A DNA stretch of 64,000 nucleotides from Rostrohypoxylon terebratum (GCA_022497145.1 MU385855.1:186001-250000), one strand, 5' to 3'; positions 24,988 to 36,608 are shown, numbered from the stretch's first letter. Notes: a model not told the origin generated them from the letters alone. A program made the numbers and translations.

Positions 24988-27676
24988 CTAACGATGGCTC
25001 CGTCGACTGCGACTGCGACTTCGGTTCCTGCGATCTCTTCTAGAGTCCGGGCTTCGATCTCGCCGGTCCCTGCGCGACTCAACGCTTCGGTCCCTTCGGT
25101 CCCGCTCCCGGTCTCTGTCTCTACGTGAGTCGACGCTCCTATCGCGACGGCCTCGCCTATCCTTGTCTCTGTCACGATCTTTATCGCGATCTGGTTCACG
25201 GTCTCTTTCACGGTATCGATCACGATCACGATCGCGGTCATGATCCCGATCTCGGTCTCGAGTTCCTTCTCCGCGGTACCGATCACGGGACCTGCGACGT
25301 TCGCGATCTGGGCTCCGATCCTTGTCACGGCTTCGGTCGCGATCTCGACGGCGACTTGGGCTTCTACTCCGACTGCGTCGGCGCTCTCGTCGGTCATCCC
25401 TATCTCGGCCGCCTTCCTTGTCCCTGCGGTCATCCCTATCCCGCTCTCGGTATTTATCGGTTCGATCTCGGTCGCGGTCAACCGGCCTGTACCGGTCAAT
25501 CTCGTCAGGCGCACGAGTTCTCTTTACCTCGGGCGACCGATCTCCTGTGCTCCATTTATCGTCGACCCCTGGAACAGGCAAACCCTTCTCACGAGCCTCA
25601 CGCTGGGCAGCCAAATAAGCCTTAGCTTCTTGTTCACGTTTCTTGATTTCCCCTTGCTTCCAGGCTTCGGCGTCCGCGGCTTCTTGTTTGCTGGATGTTC
25701 CTGGTCGAGAACGAGATCGACTCCGAGATACGCGCGAGCGCTTCTCGACTCGAGGCTTTGGTGTACGGGACCTATCCCGTCGATCATCGCGTCGATCATC
25801 CCGACGTTCAGGGCGAGTATGCGAGCGGGCCCTGTCTTGTTTGTCTCGGTCCTCTCTACGCCTCGTAGATCGGCTTCGCTCTCTGTGCTCGGGTTTATAT
25901 CTATCCCGCGAACGGCTTCTCTCGTCTTTATCACGATGGGGCCGGCCACGAGAGCGAGTCCTATCTCGCTGCCCGGGCCGATAGAAGTCCCTATCTCTCT
26001 CCGGAAGTCGGTCGCGATCTCGAGACCGGCTGCGATCTTGGCGAGTTGATCGGTGTCTCGATCTACTACGATCTCTCCTGTCAGACCTAAGGCGAGAGCG
26101 ACTGCGCTCTCGAACACGGTCGCGATCACGATCACGATATCTGCGGTCATCTTCAGTGCCGCGCGATCGATCACGGTGATGCCGAGAAGACACAGAGCTA
26201 GGTCGTCGGTCGTCTTTGGGTTTGGCTTCTTTTGTATCTTTCGAGCTCTTCGCCTCTTTCTCCTTGGGCTCGGCAGGTGCCTTGGGCAGCTTAAATTCCT
26301 TAGACGGTTTCGAATCCTTGGTATCTTTTGATTCTTTTGATTCTTTCGACTCCTTGGCGTCCTTCACTTCCTTGGCGTCTTTCATTACCACATCCTTTGC
26401 TTCAGACTTCGCAGGCTCAGATGTCTTCTTAACGTCTGAGCTCTTGATAGACTCGCGACGTATCGGTTGTATTGCGGATGCTGGTTTTGTCCTTCGGGGA
26501 GGCGGCACAAGAGCTTCGTCAATCTCAGGCTCTGGCTGTTTAGCAGTATTTCTCTTGCTTTCTCGTAGAAGATCCTCAAGTGCTTCTTTTTCGAGTCTTT
26601 CGTGATCTTCCTTGGTAAGCTGCTTCTTGAGTTCTTCGGGCTTTCCTCGATCTCGATCATCCTTTGTGGATCGATCGCGGTGTCGGCGCTCTCGGCTGTC
26701 GCGACGACGGCTACGACTACGATCACGGTTACGGTCTCTGTCGCGATCGCGGTCCCGATGGCGCGACCTATCCCTAGACCTATGTCTCGATCGACTTCGA
26801 GATCTGCGTCGGGCCTCGCGTTCCTGATCCTTCTCTCGATCTCGCTCGCGCGCCTTCCGACGTTCCTCTCTTTCCTTCTCACGCTCGCGCTCGCGTTCTG
26901 CTTCTTTCTTCTCGCGTTCGCGTCGCCGAGCATCACGCTCTTCTTTACGCTTGGCTTCGGCTTTCTCCAGTTCGCGTTCTCTTTCGCGTTCGCGCTTCTT
27001 ACGCTCTTCTCGTTCAATCTTACGCTTCTCCTCGAGAATCTGTTCCTCTTTTGCTCGTAATTCGCGTCGGATACGGTCGCGCTCATCTAAACTACGAGAT
27101 GACTCAGCTGCATACTCGGCATCTGTCTTAGAGCCACGCATTTGTTCTTCCCTTGCCGCTTCAACACCGATTTCGGCCTCGCGAAGCTCACGCATGCGTT
27201 TCTCGATGGCTTCGACATCGATGAGTTGATCGAGGAGCTCGTCCGCTTTCTGGTATACTCCAGACCGATCGAGAGCACCATCGATGAGGGTGGCAGCCTT
27301 GCGACGGTCGAGGGACAAAAGCTGTGCTGGGTTGCGCTCAAGTTCTTGCTCGGCAACTTCGATGATGGATTTGGTAACTTGAACTTCATAGTCCTGTTCA
27401 TAGAAAATATCAGAATTCAATTCGAATAATAGTTCAGTAGTACACCACGATATTCCGAAAAAATTGGTTGCGACTAATACTGACGCTCTGCTCAAACTTC
27501 TCCCACACTTGCTTTCGAATCGCGTCGTAGCCGCCCTTTTTCTTGAAGCTATGCGCCAACCCTTCAATCGCTGAACGCGTAGCAGACGTCAAAGGTAGAT
27601 CGGAAGCTTTGAATTTCCGGGGTGGGAGGGTTGTAGCGCCGGCGACCGGAGCAGCCGTTTGGTCTGTTGAGGCCAT
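24988..27676 (-). CDS. SHG1: Shg1 domain protein, Set1/COMPASS complex subunit
   Basis: Shg1 is an accessory subunit of the Set1 (COMPASS) histone H3K4 methyltransferase. The 865-residue model has two exons, 27485-27676 and 24988-27393. Joining them gives WEKFEQS-DYEVQVTKS, which restores the Shg1 domain (about residues 20-110: RSAIEGLAHSFKKKGGYD, then QELERNPAQLLSLDRRKAA). A charged coiled coil (about 120-250) follows. Most of the remaining protein is low-complexity Arg-Asp, Arg-Ser and Arg-Glu repeats, interrupted by a Lys-Asp/Ser-rich stretch near residue 400. The tail resembles splicing-factor RS/RD domains and suggests an RNA- or nuclear-body-associated region, which is inference. Its codon bias creates long antisense frames that are not genes. 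Confidence 0.92.
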
Positions 27677-28263
27677 GATCGCGGCCGATGAGGCCGTTTG
27701 GCCTTTACGGAAATGTTCAAAGAAACAGATGGATGTGCATGTAAACGTAGATTCAAATCGATTTCTTAACGCGAAGATTGTCTAGAATTTCAAGACGCGA
27801 GATGTTTGAATGAAAAGAAACAAGCTTGCTCAGAAATCAAATTGGAGGAAAGATGAATACACCCGTCTTTTTGGAAGTTGTAGGAGCTATGCAAGTAACC
27901 TTGTTATTCGAGATTGAGCAGCGACCCTTGGATGGGCTTGGGTGTTTGGATGGGAAATCTAGAAGGAGCTAATGGTATCGATAAGAAGAGCACATAAGTA
28001 CCTAGGTACCTACCCATATTTTGAATTTGTGTGGTCTGTGCGCCAGCTTAGATTCCGCCCTGTTTGATTGGTGCTTTGAATTTACAACTGATGAACTTCA
28101 ACTCTGCGATCCGGCCCTCACCAGCGTATGCCACCTTAATTACCTGCAATCCACGAGAAGCCAGCCACGATCTAGGCAAACTCGGGCTCCTGAAATATAC
28201 GAATAGATCCCCAGAAAAGGCCTACTGAACCGATATCCCGATATCCCACTCTCATCCTCCACA
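27677..28263. promoter_or_regulatory. Bidirectional intergenic region, SHG1 / complex I subunit
   Basis: A 587-bp gap separates two divergent start codons, so both promoters must lie here. It contains the CCTAGGTACC-type word at 27998-28015 close to the complex I gene. No clear TATA box or other known site stands out. Confidence 0.5.
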
Positions 28264-28591
28264 ATGGTCCACAAAGCCGTTTTCTGGGCGGGCTTCGGTA
28301 TGACCGCATATGATCTCGTATCAATTAGATGAGTAGGCCATGGCTAACCCGGAAATACCAGGCGTCGCTGTCCGTCTCTGGCAACTCGGCCTCGAAATGC
28401 GACCCCTATTCAACCGAGGTTCTCTGTGGGCATACCCTGTCTTTGCCGGAGTTGGTGGAAGTTTCGGATACTGGTTACAAGGTGTCGACGAGAGACAAGT
28501 AGCAGTGCTAGAGGAACGGAAGCAGGCTCTTCTCGAGAAGAGAGCAAGAAAAGCAGCGAGGGATGCACAAAACGCCGCGACTACATCATGA
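28264..28591 (+). CDS. NADH-ubiquinone oxidoreductase 14 kDa-type accessory subunit
   Basis: Small mitochondrial inner-membrane protein of 87 residues, in two exons 28264-28297 and 28362-28591. The first exon encodes MVHKAVFWAGFG and joins VAVRLWQLGLEMRPLFNR across a 64-nt intron with a CTAAC branch site. The start and the FWAGFG/RLWQLGLEMRP/GGSFGYWLQGVDERQ pattern match the fungal family annotated as complex I 14 kDa subunit. One or two hydrophobic segments are followed by a basic, Ala/Arg-rich C-terminal helix. The internal ATG at 28340 lies in the intron and is not the start. The name rests on recall of the family, not on a search. Confidence 0.83.
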
Positions 28592-28885
28592 AACAACAAG
28601 ATCACCAAATTTTAATGTGCCGTATTGGTTCAGTGTATATACAGTGAGGGATAAGGGACTACAGGGCTATCAGGAAGAGCAGGCCAGCAAGTCACTTGCA
28701 AATGAATCAGGCAGATGAATTCGAGGTGGTCAATGAATTTGGATTATTGTGTTTTGTGGCAGCCTGTGAGCGTTACCAGGAGCCTTGATATTTCTAGATG
28801 CATTTGAACTCCCCAGTTGGACACTCTGTCTCAGTCCATATACCTCGTCATCCTATGACTACGTAAAATTTCAGTAGCCCCCCTT

Positions 28886-30328
28886 CTAGTTGGACTCCTC
28901 TAATTTACGTAGCAAGTCTGGCACTGAGGTAGGCTGCACGGTTCCTAACTCTGAAATGACAAGCGACAAGTATTTGTCCGGAGTAGTGTCATACAGGAGT
29001 CTGAAAGATGCGTTGGTGCATCGTTCCGGGTCGATCTCATTGTAAGTGAGGGAGTCTGTGGCAACTCGCTCGGTGATGTTAATGGACTCGCAGAGGACGA
29101 TGACTGGTATATCCAGCTGCTTTGCGGCGATAGCAAGATCGCACGTCCCCGAACGAGCATACAGGGACCCGTTATTGAACATGGATTCGGCAGAGATGAA
29201 GATCTTGCTGACACCTTGCAGATGGGATCTCAAGCCACCGAAGTCTCCATAGTAAGACACATTGATTCCTGTTGACGCCATATTCTTTGCTAGCGTCTGT
29301 CCTTTCTTCTCATACGGGTCATCGAGAACAACAAGATTGAATCTCTTTCCAGCGAAAAGGTGGGCTTGGAGAAGGGTGCGCTCGATGATATTACTCCACC
29401 CAAATGTCAGGATGACATCGCCACTCTGGATCCTTAACTCAGCTTTCTCGGTGATGACAACATCGGCCATACTGATTCGCTCTTGTATGAAGGTATCGAT
29501 GCTGCTACATAGCTGTTTCTTGGCCTCAAGTTCAGGGACGTCGGGGTCAATCTTGCTAACTTGCAGTTTCAGCCAACGGATTGCATTTCCCATAGAAAAA
29601 CACATAGGCCGACATGCAGTAAGATACTCAATCTGAGGGTTCAAGACGTGGGGTGTTAGATGTCTTGCAAGTGTATTTCCGGGAGGGGTGGTGTACGAAT
29701 CGATGACCTGTTTATGATTAGTATTTGTATATAATTTGACCTTGCCTAAATGAAATACCTTCTTGAAGGCTAGCAGGGTTGCTTTCAATCGTGTGATGCT
29801 TTCATCGATTGTGAATGTAGCCATTTGCTGACCTAATGCAAGAACAGTAGGGTGAACGTCCTTGTCTGCTTGAGTTATGGAAATTCTCTTGGCCATTGAG
29901 AGATGACTGAAGCATTCAGGAATTGTGAATTTTGGCTCAGCTGGAACAACAGGTGCAGGTCCCTTAGACGCTGCTTGTTTGCCTGTCGCTGGCGTTGTCG
30001 TTGCACCGCCATCTTGCTTCCCCTTTGCTTTGCTGCCCTTGACTTCACTTGCAGATGGACCCAATTGTCCGGGGGTTGATGACACAGCAGCTTCTCCCTT
30101 GGCAACCTCCTTTGATACTTTTGCTTGTGCTCGTCTTGCGGCCTTCTCCGCCTTGGCCTTTGCTTTCAACTCTGCACCTGAAGGTTTAGATGGCTTCGGT
30201 GCTTCGGCTCCTTCATTTTTCGCGGGTTTTTCTTTAGCTTCTTTGGCTGGCGGAGGCTGCACCTTGTCAATTTTTGCGGCTTGCTGGGAAACGGCCTCTG
30301 AAGAAGACCGATCCTGTGATGCCGACAT
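28886..30328 (-). CDS. GCD2: Translation initiation factor eIF2B subunit delta
   Basis: The delta subunit is part of the regulatory core of eIF2B, the guanine-nucleotide exchange factor for eIF2 that is inhibited by phosphorylated eIF2 alpha. The 463-residue model has two exons, 29759-30328 and 28886-29707. The frame is open through the whole gene. A 51-nt in-frame segment (29708-29758) has a donor, a branch-like ACTAAT and an AG acceptor. Removing it restores AFKK-VIDSYTTPPG, the family sequence, so it is an intron. The N-terminal 140 residues are Lys/Ala/Pro-rich and disordered. The Rossmann-like domain at about 180-463 includes FGWSNIIERTLLQAH and AESMFNNGSLYARSGTCDLA. The longer upstream ATG at 30442 would add a hydrophobic leader foreign to the family, so the start is ATG at 30328. 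Confidence 0.95.
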   Translation of the reverse strand: MSASQDRSSSEAVSQQAAKIDKVQPPPAKEAKEKPAKNEGAEAPKPSKPSGAELKAKAKAEKAARRAQAKVSKEVAKGEAAVSSTPGQLGPSASEVKGSKAKGKQDGGATTTPATGKQAASKGPAPVVPAEPKFTIPECFSHLSMAKRISITQADKDVHPTVLALGQQMATFTIDESITRLKATLLAFKKVFHLGKVKLYTNTNHKQVIDSYTTPPGNTLARHLTPHVLNPQIEYLTACRPMCFSMGNAIRWLKLQVSKIDPDVPELEAKKQLCSSIDTFIQERISMADVVITEKAELRIQSGDVILTFGWSNIIERTLLQAHLFAGKRFNLVVLDDPYEKKGQTLAKNMASTGINVSYYGDFGGLRSHLQGVSKIFISAESMFNNGSLYARSGTCDLAIAAKQLDIPVIVLCESINITERVATDSLTYNEIDPERCTNASFRLLYDTTPDKYLSLVISELGTVQPTSVPDLLRKLEESN

Positions 30329-30823
30329 TGTTAGGTTTCTACGTCGATGAATCCTCCAACCAAGAGCTACGATGAAAATTATGAGAAAAGCATAAAATAG
30401 CATGAAAGAACGAACAAATTGTAGATAAGATCTTAGGCCCAAATGGAAGGTAAGAAATTGCCGAATGAAAGGCAGCTTTGAGATGCTCTTTCCCGTTTTG
30501 CGATAAATTTAGACGCAGTCGCTTCCAGTTTTGAGTCACCCTTATTAGCGCGGGGTGTGTGCAAGGTGTGCAAGGATTTCTTAAAGCCACGATAGAGGGG
30601 TTATTGGCGGAAAACTGGGGCTTGTGCCCCTGTATGCATTAGCCACAATTAATTACGACGTACGAAGTACAGGCGTTAACAGTTTTCAATGTCATTTCTG
30701 CACAGTAAAATAACAGAAGTGATAATATGGATACGTCTTATTGCTACACACAAGCATCAGCCTCCACTCGGGAGTAGCATTTTGTTCACGAGAGATATGA
30801 ATCAACTTCTTGACGGCTCCCTG
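30329..30823. promoter_or_regulatory. Upstream region of GCD2
   Basis: A 495-bp gap lies between GCD2 and the downstream end of the F-box locus, both on the minus strand. It must contain the GCD2 promoter and the F-box 3' end. No distinct motif recognised. Confidence 0.45.
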
Positions 30824-32194
30824 TCAAGGTTCACCTATTTCAGTCTCGTGAGCCTGCAGCCTTGTCATTGTCTGTCCCCCAACAACTATTTCATTGTGCC
30901 CAGCTGCCTGCACAGCCCTTAGAAACTCAGGAGGAGGTTTGAAAGTCCAATTCCGGTGAGGAGAGATACCATTTACAATGGTTCGCCTCCCATGGAAGTC
31001 AAATGACCACTTTGTGGAACCATCCAATGAATTGTTAATAGGTTCGCACCTTGAGCCAGCGGAGCAGAATATAGATGCTTCTTCATGGAAGTAAATAGTT
31101 ACTGCCCTTAGCGCTGGCATCTTGGTGACCATGCGACCTAGCGCATTGAGAAAGGGATTGAATGTATCCGGCGCAGGACGATTCCGGTAATAGTTAAAAG
31201 TCAAGGGGTTCAACTCATCGATATCCTCGTCCCCCACACGATCGCCAGTGAAATACCATTGCCTATCAGGAGTCGTTCTGGAGAGTTGAATGCGTATGTA
31301 TTGGAGAGATTTCGAGATGCTTTCACATTCGTCGTCTACATCAAATATTGCAGGTGACAAGACAAAACTGCCCTGCAGCTCTAGTGTGATCAGTTTCGGC
31401 AGCTTCAAGATTCGATTCACAGCTAGGCTTAGTCGGTCATTCCCGTCTACACCAACATGGTTCTCAGGCTTAAAATCGTCATTTACCGGGTCTACGTTTG
31501 CGAACCCGATTCTCACCCTTTCAAGATGTGAAAAGTCGGTTTCGAGTAATGTCGATGCTAGGGAATCCCTTAAACTAACTCTGAGGACATCATTCCCGTA
31601 AGGGGGATAGTCAACTTGCTAAAATACCTCCTCCACGTGGGGCAATGCTTTGAATATCGTTGACATGGCGCTAGGGAGGATGTCTATTTGTTCGATATGA
31701 ATGCGAGTGACGAACGTTAACGAGGGGAGGACTTGGTGATCTTGGAACCCGACGTACTTATGGCACATGGGCATATCGGCGTTGTTGTTTCTCGGAACGC
31801 CGAATATCGCAAAAAAACAAGGTTTGGGTGAAAGACTTCGAGCAGCATTCCATTTGTGTAGGCTCTCAAAAAGAGCATATACGATATTGGTGAAATGTTT
31901 ATCACGCCGTATGTTGAGTGGGTATTTGCGTCCATCCTCTTTTTGGACCACATGCCAAGGTAACCAAATTTCCAATAGTAGGCTTTGAGGTATGTGATGA
32001 CGACGTGGGTCTGCGAAAACAGCATCGAATCCTTCTATATGCTCCAGGGTCTCGATTCTTATCCAAATTGAGGCGAATGTTCGAATCTCGAGCCAATGCT
32101 GGAACCGACGACATACTGTTGTATACGGCGCGAGCTCTCCCCAGACAAGGTGAGATAGTATATTTCGCAGAATTTCTGGTGGTAATTTATCCAT
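30824..32194 (-). pseudogene. F-box protein gene interrupted by one in-frame stop
   Basis: The first 191 codons (31622-32194) start with MDKLPPEILRNILSHL, a clear F-box for Skp1/SCF ubiquitin-ligase binding. A TAG at 31619-31621 then stops the frame. The same frame continues open for another 265 codons to the stop at 30824. That downstream part reads like the rest of a fungal F-box protein, with leucine-rich segments (LPKLITLELQGSFVLSP) and a WYFTGD motif. No intron with acceptable borders and phase removes the stop; the nine bases GTATTTTAG have GT...AG ends but are far too short to splice. The stop is one C-to-T change from CAG. The best reading is a recently inactivated gene, or a truncated 191-residue F-box protein. 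Readthrough cannot be excluded. Confidence 0.75.
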
Positions 32195-33361
32195 GTTTCC
32201 ATATCTCGTGGAAGTTTCCCAATGGGTCTGGAAATGCTTGAAGTGAAAATCTATTTCTTGAGCAAAATGTTGATTTTATCTACAATCGTGATGCAGACGT
32301 TTCGAAACCTAAATCTATACCGTCCAGATTCCCACCTTGGAATTTACACGAGTACCTACTACTAGCTTCAATAGTACCTGTTATGCAGGTATTTACATTT
32401 GGAAGTCAGAAGAAGGCACGTCCAGCCAGCATCGAAAGTGAGAAGGCGGGTATATTTTTGCACTTTCTGCTTTAAAAATACCACTGGGCAGTTTCGGCTT
32501 ATGGCAATTTCAATGTACCTAATGGCGCGATCCGTGACCTGTATAGGCGGATGGGCTTGGAACTCACGATAGAAAAAATATAGCGCAGATGGATCCATTG
32601 ATGACACCGCGGCGTTAAAAAGCAAAGGCAGTGATTGATATTCCAACCCCTAGCTCCATCTCGGCAAAACATCTGTACGACCACGGAAACATTCTTACCC
32701 TCTGTATTATCTGTATTATCTCCATATTATCGGTACCTGCGTCAAAGCAATGCGTGCGTGGAATCAGGTGGTACCCTATAGCCGTGCTCATACCCGACAC
32801 CGGTTAACCCCAACACCCCCCAGTGGCCTCCTTCCGACTCTTGTCTGGGCGTTTACCTAAAAAAAAAGGTCGGGGAGATGCCGTATCGAGGTCCGACTAA
32901 GCCATTCAGCCCGTGAACCCCGCGAAACGACCCCGCGCCCCCCAAAGATAGCTTGTCCGATTTAGACGGTACTACATACCTAATCTCTAGACATAATCCC
33001 CAGGACATTGGAAGGTAAGACTTAAGTACGTAGTGAAAGTACATATGAAGGAGCTATAGGTCCGCAATGTAGGTAACCTTAAGGTCAAAACCCCAATCCA
33101 TCCCGATCATACTGACATAATAACTTCACCACCTGGCAGCCGCCTGGGTTTAGCTCTTCCAGGTGAAAGACAGACACTAAGCGCATACCTATCTCATGCA
33201 TCCCCTTGCTTTTGTGTTTCCCAAGTACCTACACCTACATATATGGCTCCTAGCCCCAAAAAGCCACTCCGTTCCTTAATAAGAATATTACATACCTTCA
33301 TTATCTTAATCTTGCAAAAAGTGCTACCATCGAAAAAACCCGGACCGGTTCCAGACCCGAG
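32195..33361. other. Intergenic region between divergent F-box gene and DAK
   Basis: No supported gene. A minus-strand frame of 92 codons (32368-32646) has no recognised domain. The right end, just before 33362, is the dihydroxyacetone kinase promoter. Confidence 0.5.
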
Positions 33362-35251
33362 ATGTCGACCAAGCACTTCATTAATGACCCCACCCTCTTG
33401 GTGAACTCGGCTCTGCAGAGTCTCACTTTGACTAACCCTTCTGTGGCATTGGACGCCGCTAACAAGATTGTCTATAGGAGACCTAGTCATGGACCGTCTC
33501 AAGTCTCAATCATTAGTGGTGGTGGCAGCGGACATGAGCCCAGCTTCGGTGCCTTTGTTGGCTCCGGCCTGCTCTCTGCCGCAGTGGCCGGCACTATCTT
33601 CGCATCGCCCAGTGCAGAACAGATTCGCAAGGCGATAACCTCGAGGGTGGACACCGACAAAGGTGTCCTAGTGACAGTCATGAATTACACGGGTGATATT
33701 CTGAATTTCGGTATGGCGGTGGAGAAGGCCAAGGCTACTGGCTTGAATGTTGAAATGGTCGTTGTTGGCGATGACGTCGGTGTTGGGAGGGAGAAGGGAG
33801 GCAAAGTCGGTAGGAGAGGAATCGCTGGAACGGTGCTAGTGCATAAGATCTCTGGTGCTCTTGCAGCCCAGGGACGTAGCCTCGAGGAAGTTTACAAGGT
33901 CGCTAAACTCACGGCAGCCAACCTCGTGAGTGTTGGTGCGAGTCTCGACCATGTCCATGTACCTGGGAGGGCAGCGGATCCGAAAACCGGCGAGAGCCTC
34001 AAGTTTGACGAGGTAGAAGTCGGCATGGGTATCCACAACGAAGCTGGGTCTGGTCGGGCGAAAGTCCAGCTCCCGGAGCTTGTGAGCACCATGCTCTCCC
34101 AACTATTAGACCAGAACGATAAGGACAGGGCATTCCTTAATGTCAATTCAAATGAGGTGGTTCTGCTTGTTAACAACCTTGGAGGCGTTAGCGCACTAGA
34201 ACTAGGTGGTATCACTACGGAGGTTGTGAAGCAATTAGAATCGTGGGGTATTCAGCCTGTGAGGATCCTGAGTGGAACTTACAGTAAGTATACATCTCAT
34301 GGCCGTAGATTGTGTCGGGAAGCATCAGTTACTAATTCTAAATGTTTTAGTGACAAGTCTCAATGGTCTCGGATTTAGCATCACATTGCTTAATGTGGTC
34401 AACACGGAAATCGGCGGTCCAAGTATGATTGAGCTGCTAGATTATCCATGTGAAGCTACTGGCTGGTCAGCACCGATACAAAAAACCACCTGGGAAGCGA
34501 AGAACACTGCTACCAGAGAAGATACGTCTGGGTCTGATCAAACTGTTAAACCGAGTGGTCTCAAGGGTGATGCAAGTGCATTCAACAGTACTTTGGCTTC
34601 AGGGTTGCAAGCCGTTATCGCAGCCGAGCCAGATGTGACGAAGTATGATACCGTAGTTGGAGACGGCGATTGCGGCATTGGCCTGAAGCGGGGCGCTGAA
34701 GGTAAGTTGATGCCGACATACCTATAGTCACTGTAAACTAATTCTTCAAAGCTGTCCTGAAGCATCTGCAAGAGAAAGCCGCAACGGGAGATGTCGTTGT
34801 CGACGTTGCTCATATCGTCACAGTAGTCGAGCAGGAGATGGATGGCACATCAGGAGCGTTGTTTGCTATCTTCCTCAACGCCCTCGTACATGCACTCCGA
34901 GTACTTGCTCCAGGTGACGCTACCCCGCAAGTCTGGGCTGGCGCTCTCAAGCAAAGCTGTGATGCTCTTTCGAAATACACACCAGCTAGACCTGGTGATC
35001 GTACAGTGGTAGATGCTCTGTATCCGTTTGTCGAGGTCCTCGGGAAGACGGGTGACCTTAAGAAAGCGGCCGAAGCGTCTAAGAAAGGTGCTGAAGATAC
35101 CAAGGGCATGACTCCTAGCCTCGGCCGAGCGGTATATGTTGGAGGCACCGGTTTCGAGCAGGTACCAGATCCCGGCGCCTGGGGGCTGGCTTCTTTCTTC
35201 CTTGGGTTGGCTGGAATTAAAACCGAGGATGAGGGTTGGGAAGCTATATAG
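33362..35251 (+). CDS. DAK1: Dihydroxyacetone (glycerone) kinase, ATP-dependent
   Basis: Phosphorylates dihydroxyacetone to the glycolytic intermediate dihydroxyacetone phosphate in the cytosol, detoxifying it and feeding glycerol carbon into glycolysis. The 590-residue model has three exons: 33362-34283, 34351-34701 and 34752-35251. The DhaK domain (about 1-335) has GGGSGHEPSFGAFVG and the LDHVHVPGR segment with the histidine expected to bind substrate covalently. A linker at about 340-385 leads to the DhaL ATP-binding domain (about 385-590). That domain has VVGDGDCGIGLKRGAEG, whose aspartates hold the magnesium, and MDGTSGALFAIF. Length and both domains are complete. The introns are 67 and 50 nt with canonical borders; the first has a TACTAAT branch site. 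Confidence 0.97.
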
Positions 35252-35578
35252 TCAGGTTATCGCCTAGGTCCTAAGAGTAGTATAATAAGATGATGAAACG
35301 GTGTGGCTGTTTGTATTCAGATTTAATAACATCTGCCTTAATCCATCTACCTTAACCACGACACCGTCTGCTCTCCAATCTGGTGATGAAAGGCTGCCTT
35401 GTCAAGTCTACCACCTCTGTAATCGAGCATCTCTGGATGGTCCCTCGGCAAATTGCCGCATTAGCGTGCTGTCTCGACCCTTACACCTTTTGTCTAACTG
35501 TTTGAGACACCGGATATAGTAAAGGACATGTCATATAAGCGAACTGGGGTTATGTAACCGGATTATTGTTTCAACCCT
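35252..35578. terminator. Convergent 3' ends of DAK1 and SMD2
   Basis: The 327 bases between the two stop codons must hold both 3' untranslated regions. No distinct polyadenylation signal stands out beyond AT-rich patches. A CCTAGGTCCTAAG word occurs at about 35265-35277. Confidence 0.4.
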
Positions 35579-36135
35579 CTAGCTAAGTAGAACTAGAATA
35601 ACCGAATCTCCTCGCAGAAACCTGTTAAACGTAAGATATCAGCTTCATAGACACCTAACCGAGTTGCAGGAACTGCAGGAATTAGGTAACGTACATCTTG
35701 CTTATAAAACGGTCCTTGTTGACCGGCCTGCCCTTCTTGCCGCTGGATAGCTTCGGTGTCTCGGTCCACATCTCCTTCACATTCTCTAACACCATGTTGC
35801 AATGCCGATCGAAAGCCTTGACACGCGCTAGTAGCTTGCGATTGTTGCGGCAGGATATGAGTACTTGTGTGTGCGATCGGACGGCGGTTTGAAGAATGGA
35901 TAGAGGTCCTGCGCTGAACTCGTGCTCCTCGAGGAGAGAGATCTCGTATTCCCTTTACTACAAGTTAGAGATGACAAGAAAAGGCGAAGACGGTGTAGGA
36001 TGTGTTGGGATGGATTGCGCACGTTAACTCGTTACGAGGCTTCGTGAGAAGCTCCCTAGAACAATGTTGTTAGCTTTGAGCTCTAAAGAATAGAGATATA
36101 CGGGCACATGCTTACTGAATCTTTGTGTCGGCCAT
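35579..36135 (-). CDS. SMD2: Small nuclear ribonucleoprotein Sm D2
   Basis: Core Sm-ring subunit of the U1, U2, U4 and U5 spliceosomal snRNPs, acting in the nucleus. The 117-residue model has four exons: 36116-36135 (20 nt), 36023-36055 (33 nt), 35695-35952 and 35579-35621. Assembled, the third exon reads EEHEFSAGPLSILQTAV, then CRNNRKLLARVKAFDRHCNM, then VLENVKEMWTETPK, the near-invariant Sm1 motif of SmD2. The last exon supplies Sm2 as FLRGDSVILVLLS. Two of the four exons are tiny, so simple ORF scanning misses the start and end of this gene. The acceptor of exon 3 was set at GTAAAG because only that keeps frame. Confidence 0.96.
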
Positions 36136-36608
36136 GATGATCGCTGCTGTCAAGTTGTTGAATTGAAAAGAGCAGCTCGTGATGGATTGGCGCAAGGCTG
36201 ATAATGTACCGTCACGTCTAATTCAAGAAATCATTGAAAGTCTTTGGTGCGACTGGGAAAAAGAAAGATTTGATTGGTTAAAAGATTGTCGGAGCGCGTT
36301 ATGGGGATGCAATGGTCCAGTTTGTCCAGTGATATCCCCCGATCGCCCCACTTCGGCTGGGTGCCGGACTTTTATGGTCTTTTATGGTCCAAGCTCCAGC
36401 TCAATTCTCGAACTTAAAACCTTGAACTTCACCTGGCACTTTGTATCGATGTACCTAAGTATTCCACCTCCACTCCTTGTAGTACTTCGGTAAAAGCAAA
36501 AAATTATGCCCGCGGCTTTGACGATTTTAGTCCATTGAAGCTCTTCACCCAACTTCCCCGATGGGCCAACATATTCCGAGGTTGCGCATTGAGTCAAAAA
36601 TAGACTAG
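36136..36608. promoter_or_regulatory. Bidirectional promoter region, SMD2 / HIBCH
   Basis: A 473-bp gap separates two divergent start codons. No gene inside; no known site recognised with confidence. Confidence 0.5.

Noticed and set aside
25125..27229. Long plus-strand frames opposite the SHG1 gene (up to 269 codons)
   Set aside because: They are antisense shadows of Arg-Ser/Arg-Asp repeat codons and carry only low-complexity sequence.
30329..30442. Upstream ATG extending GCD2 by 38 residues
   Set aside because: The extension is a hydrophobic leader not expected in this cytosolic initiation factor; the internal MSASQ start fits the family.
31613..31621. A nine-base GT...AG intron to rescue the F-box gene
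   Set aside because: Far below any functional spliceosomal intron length.
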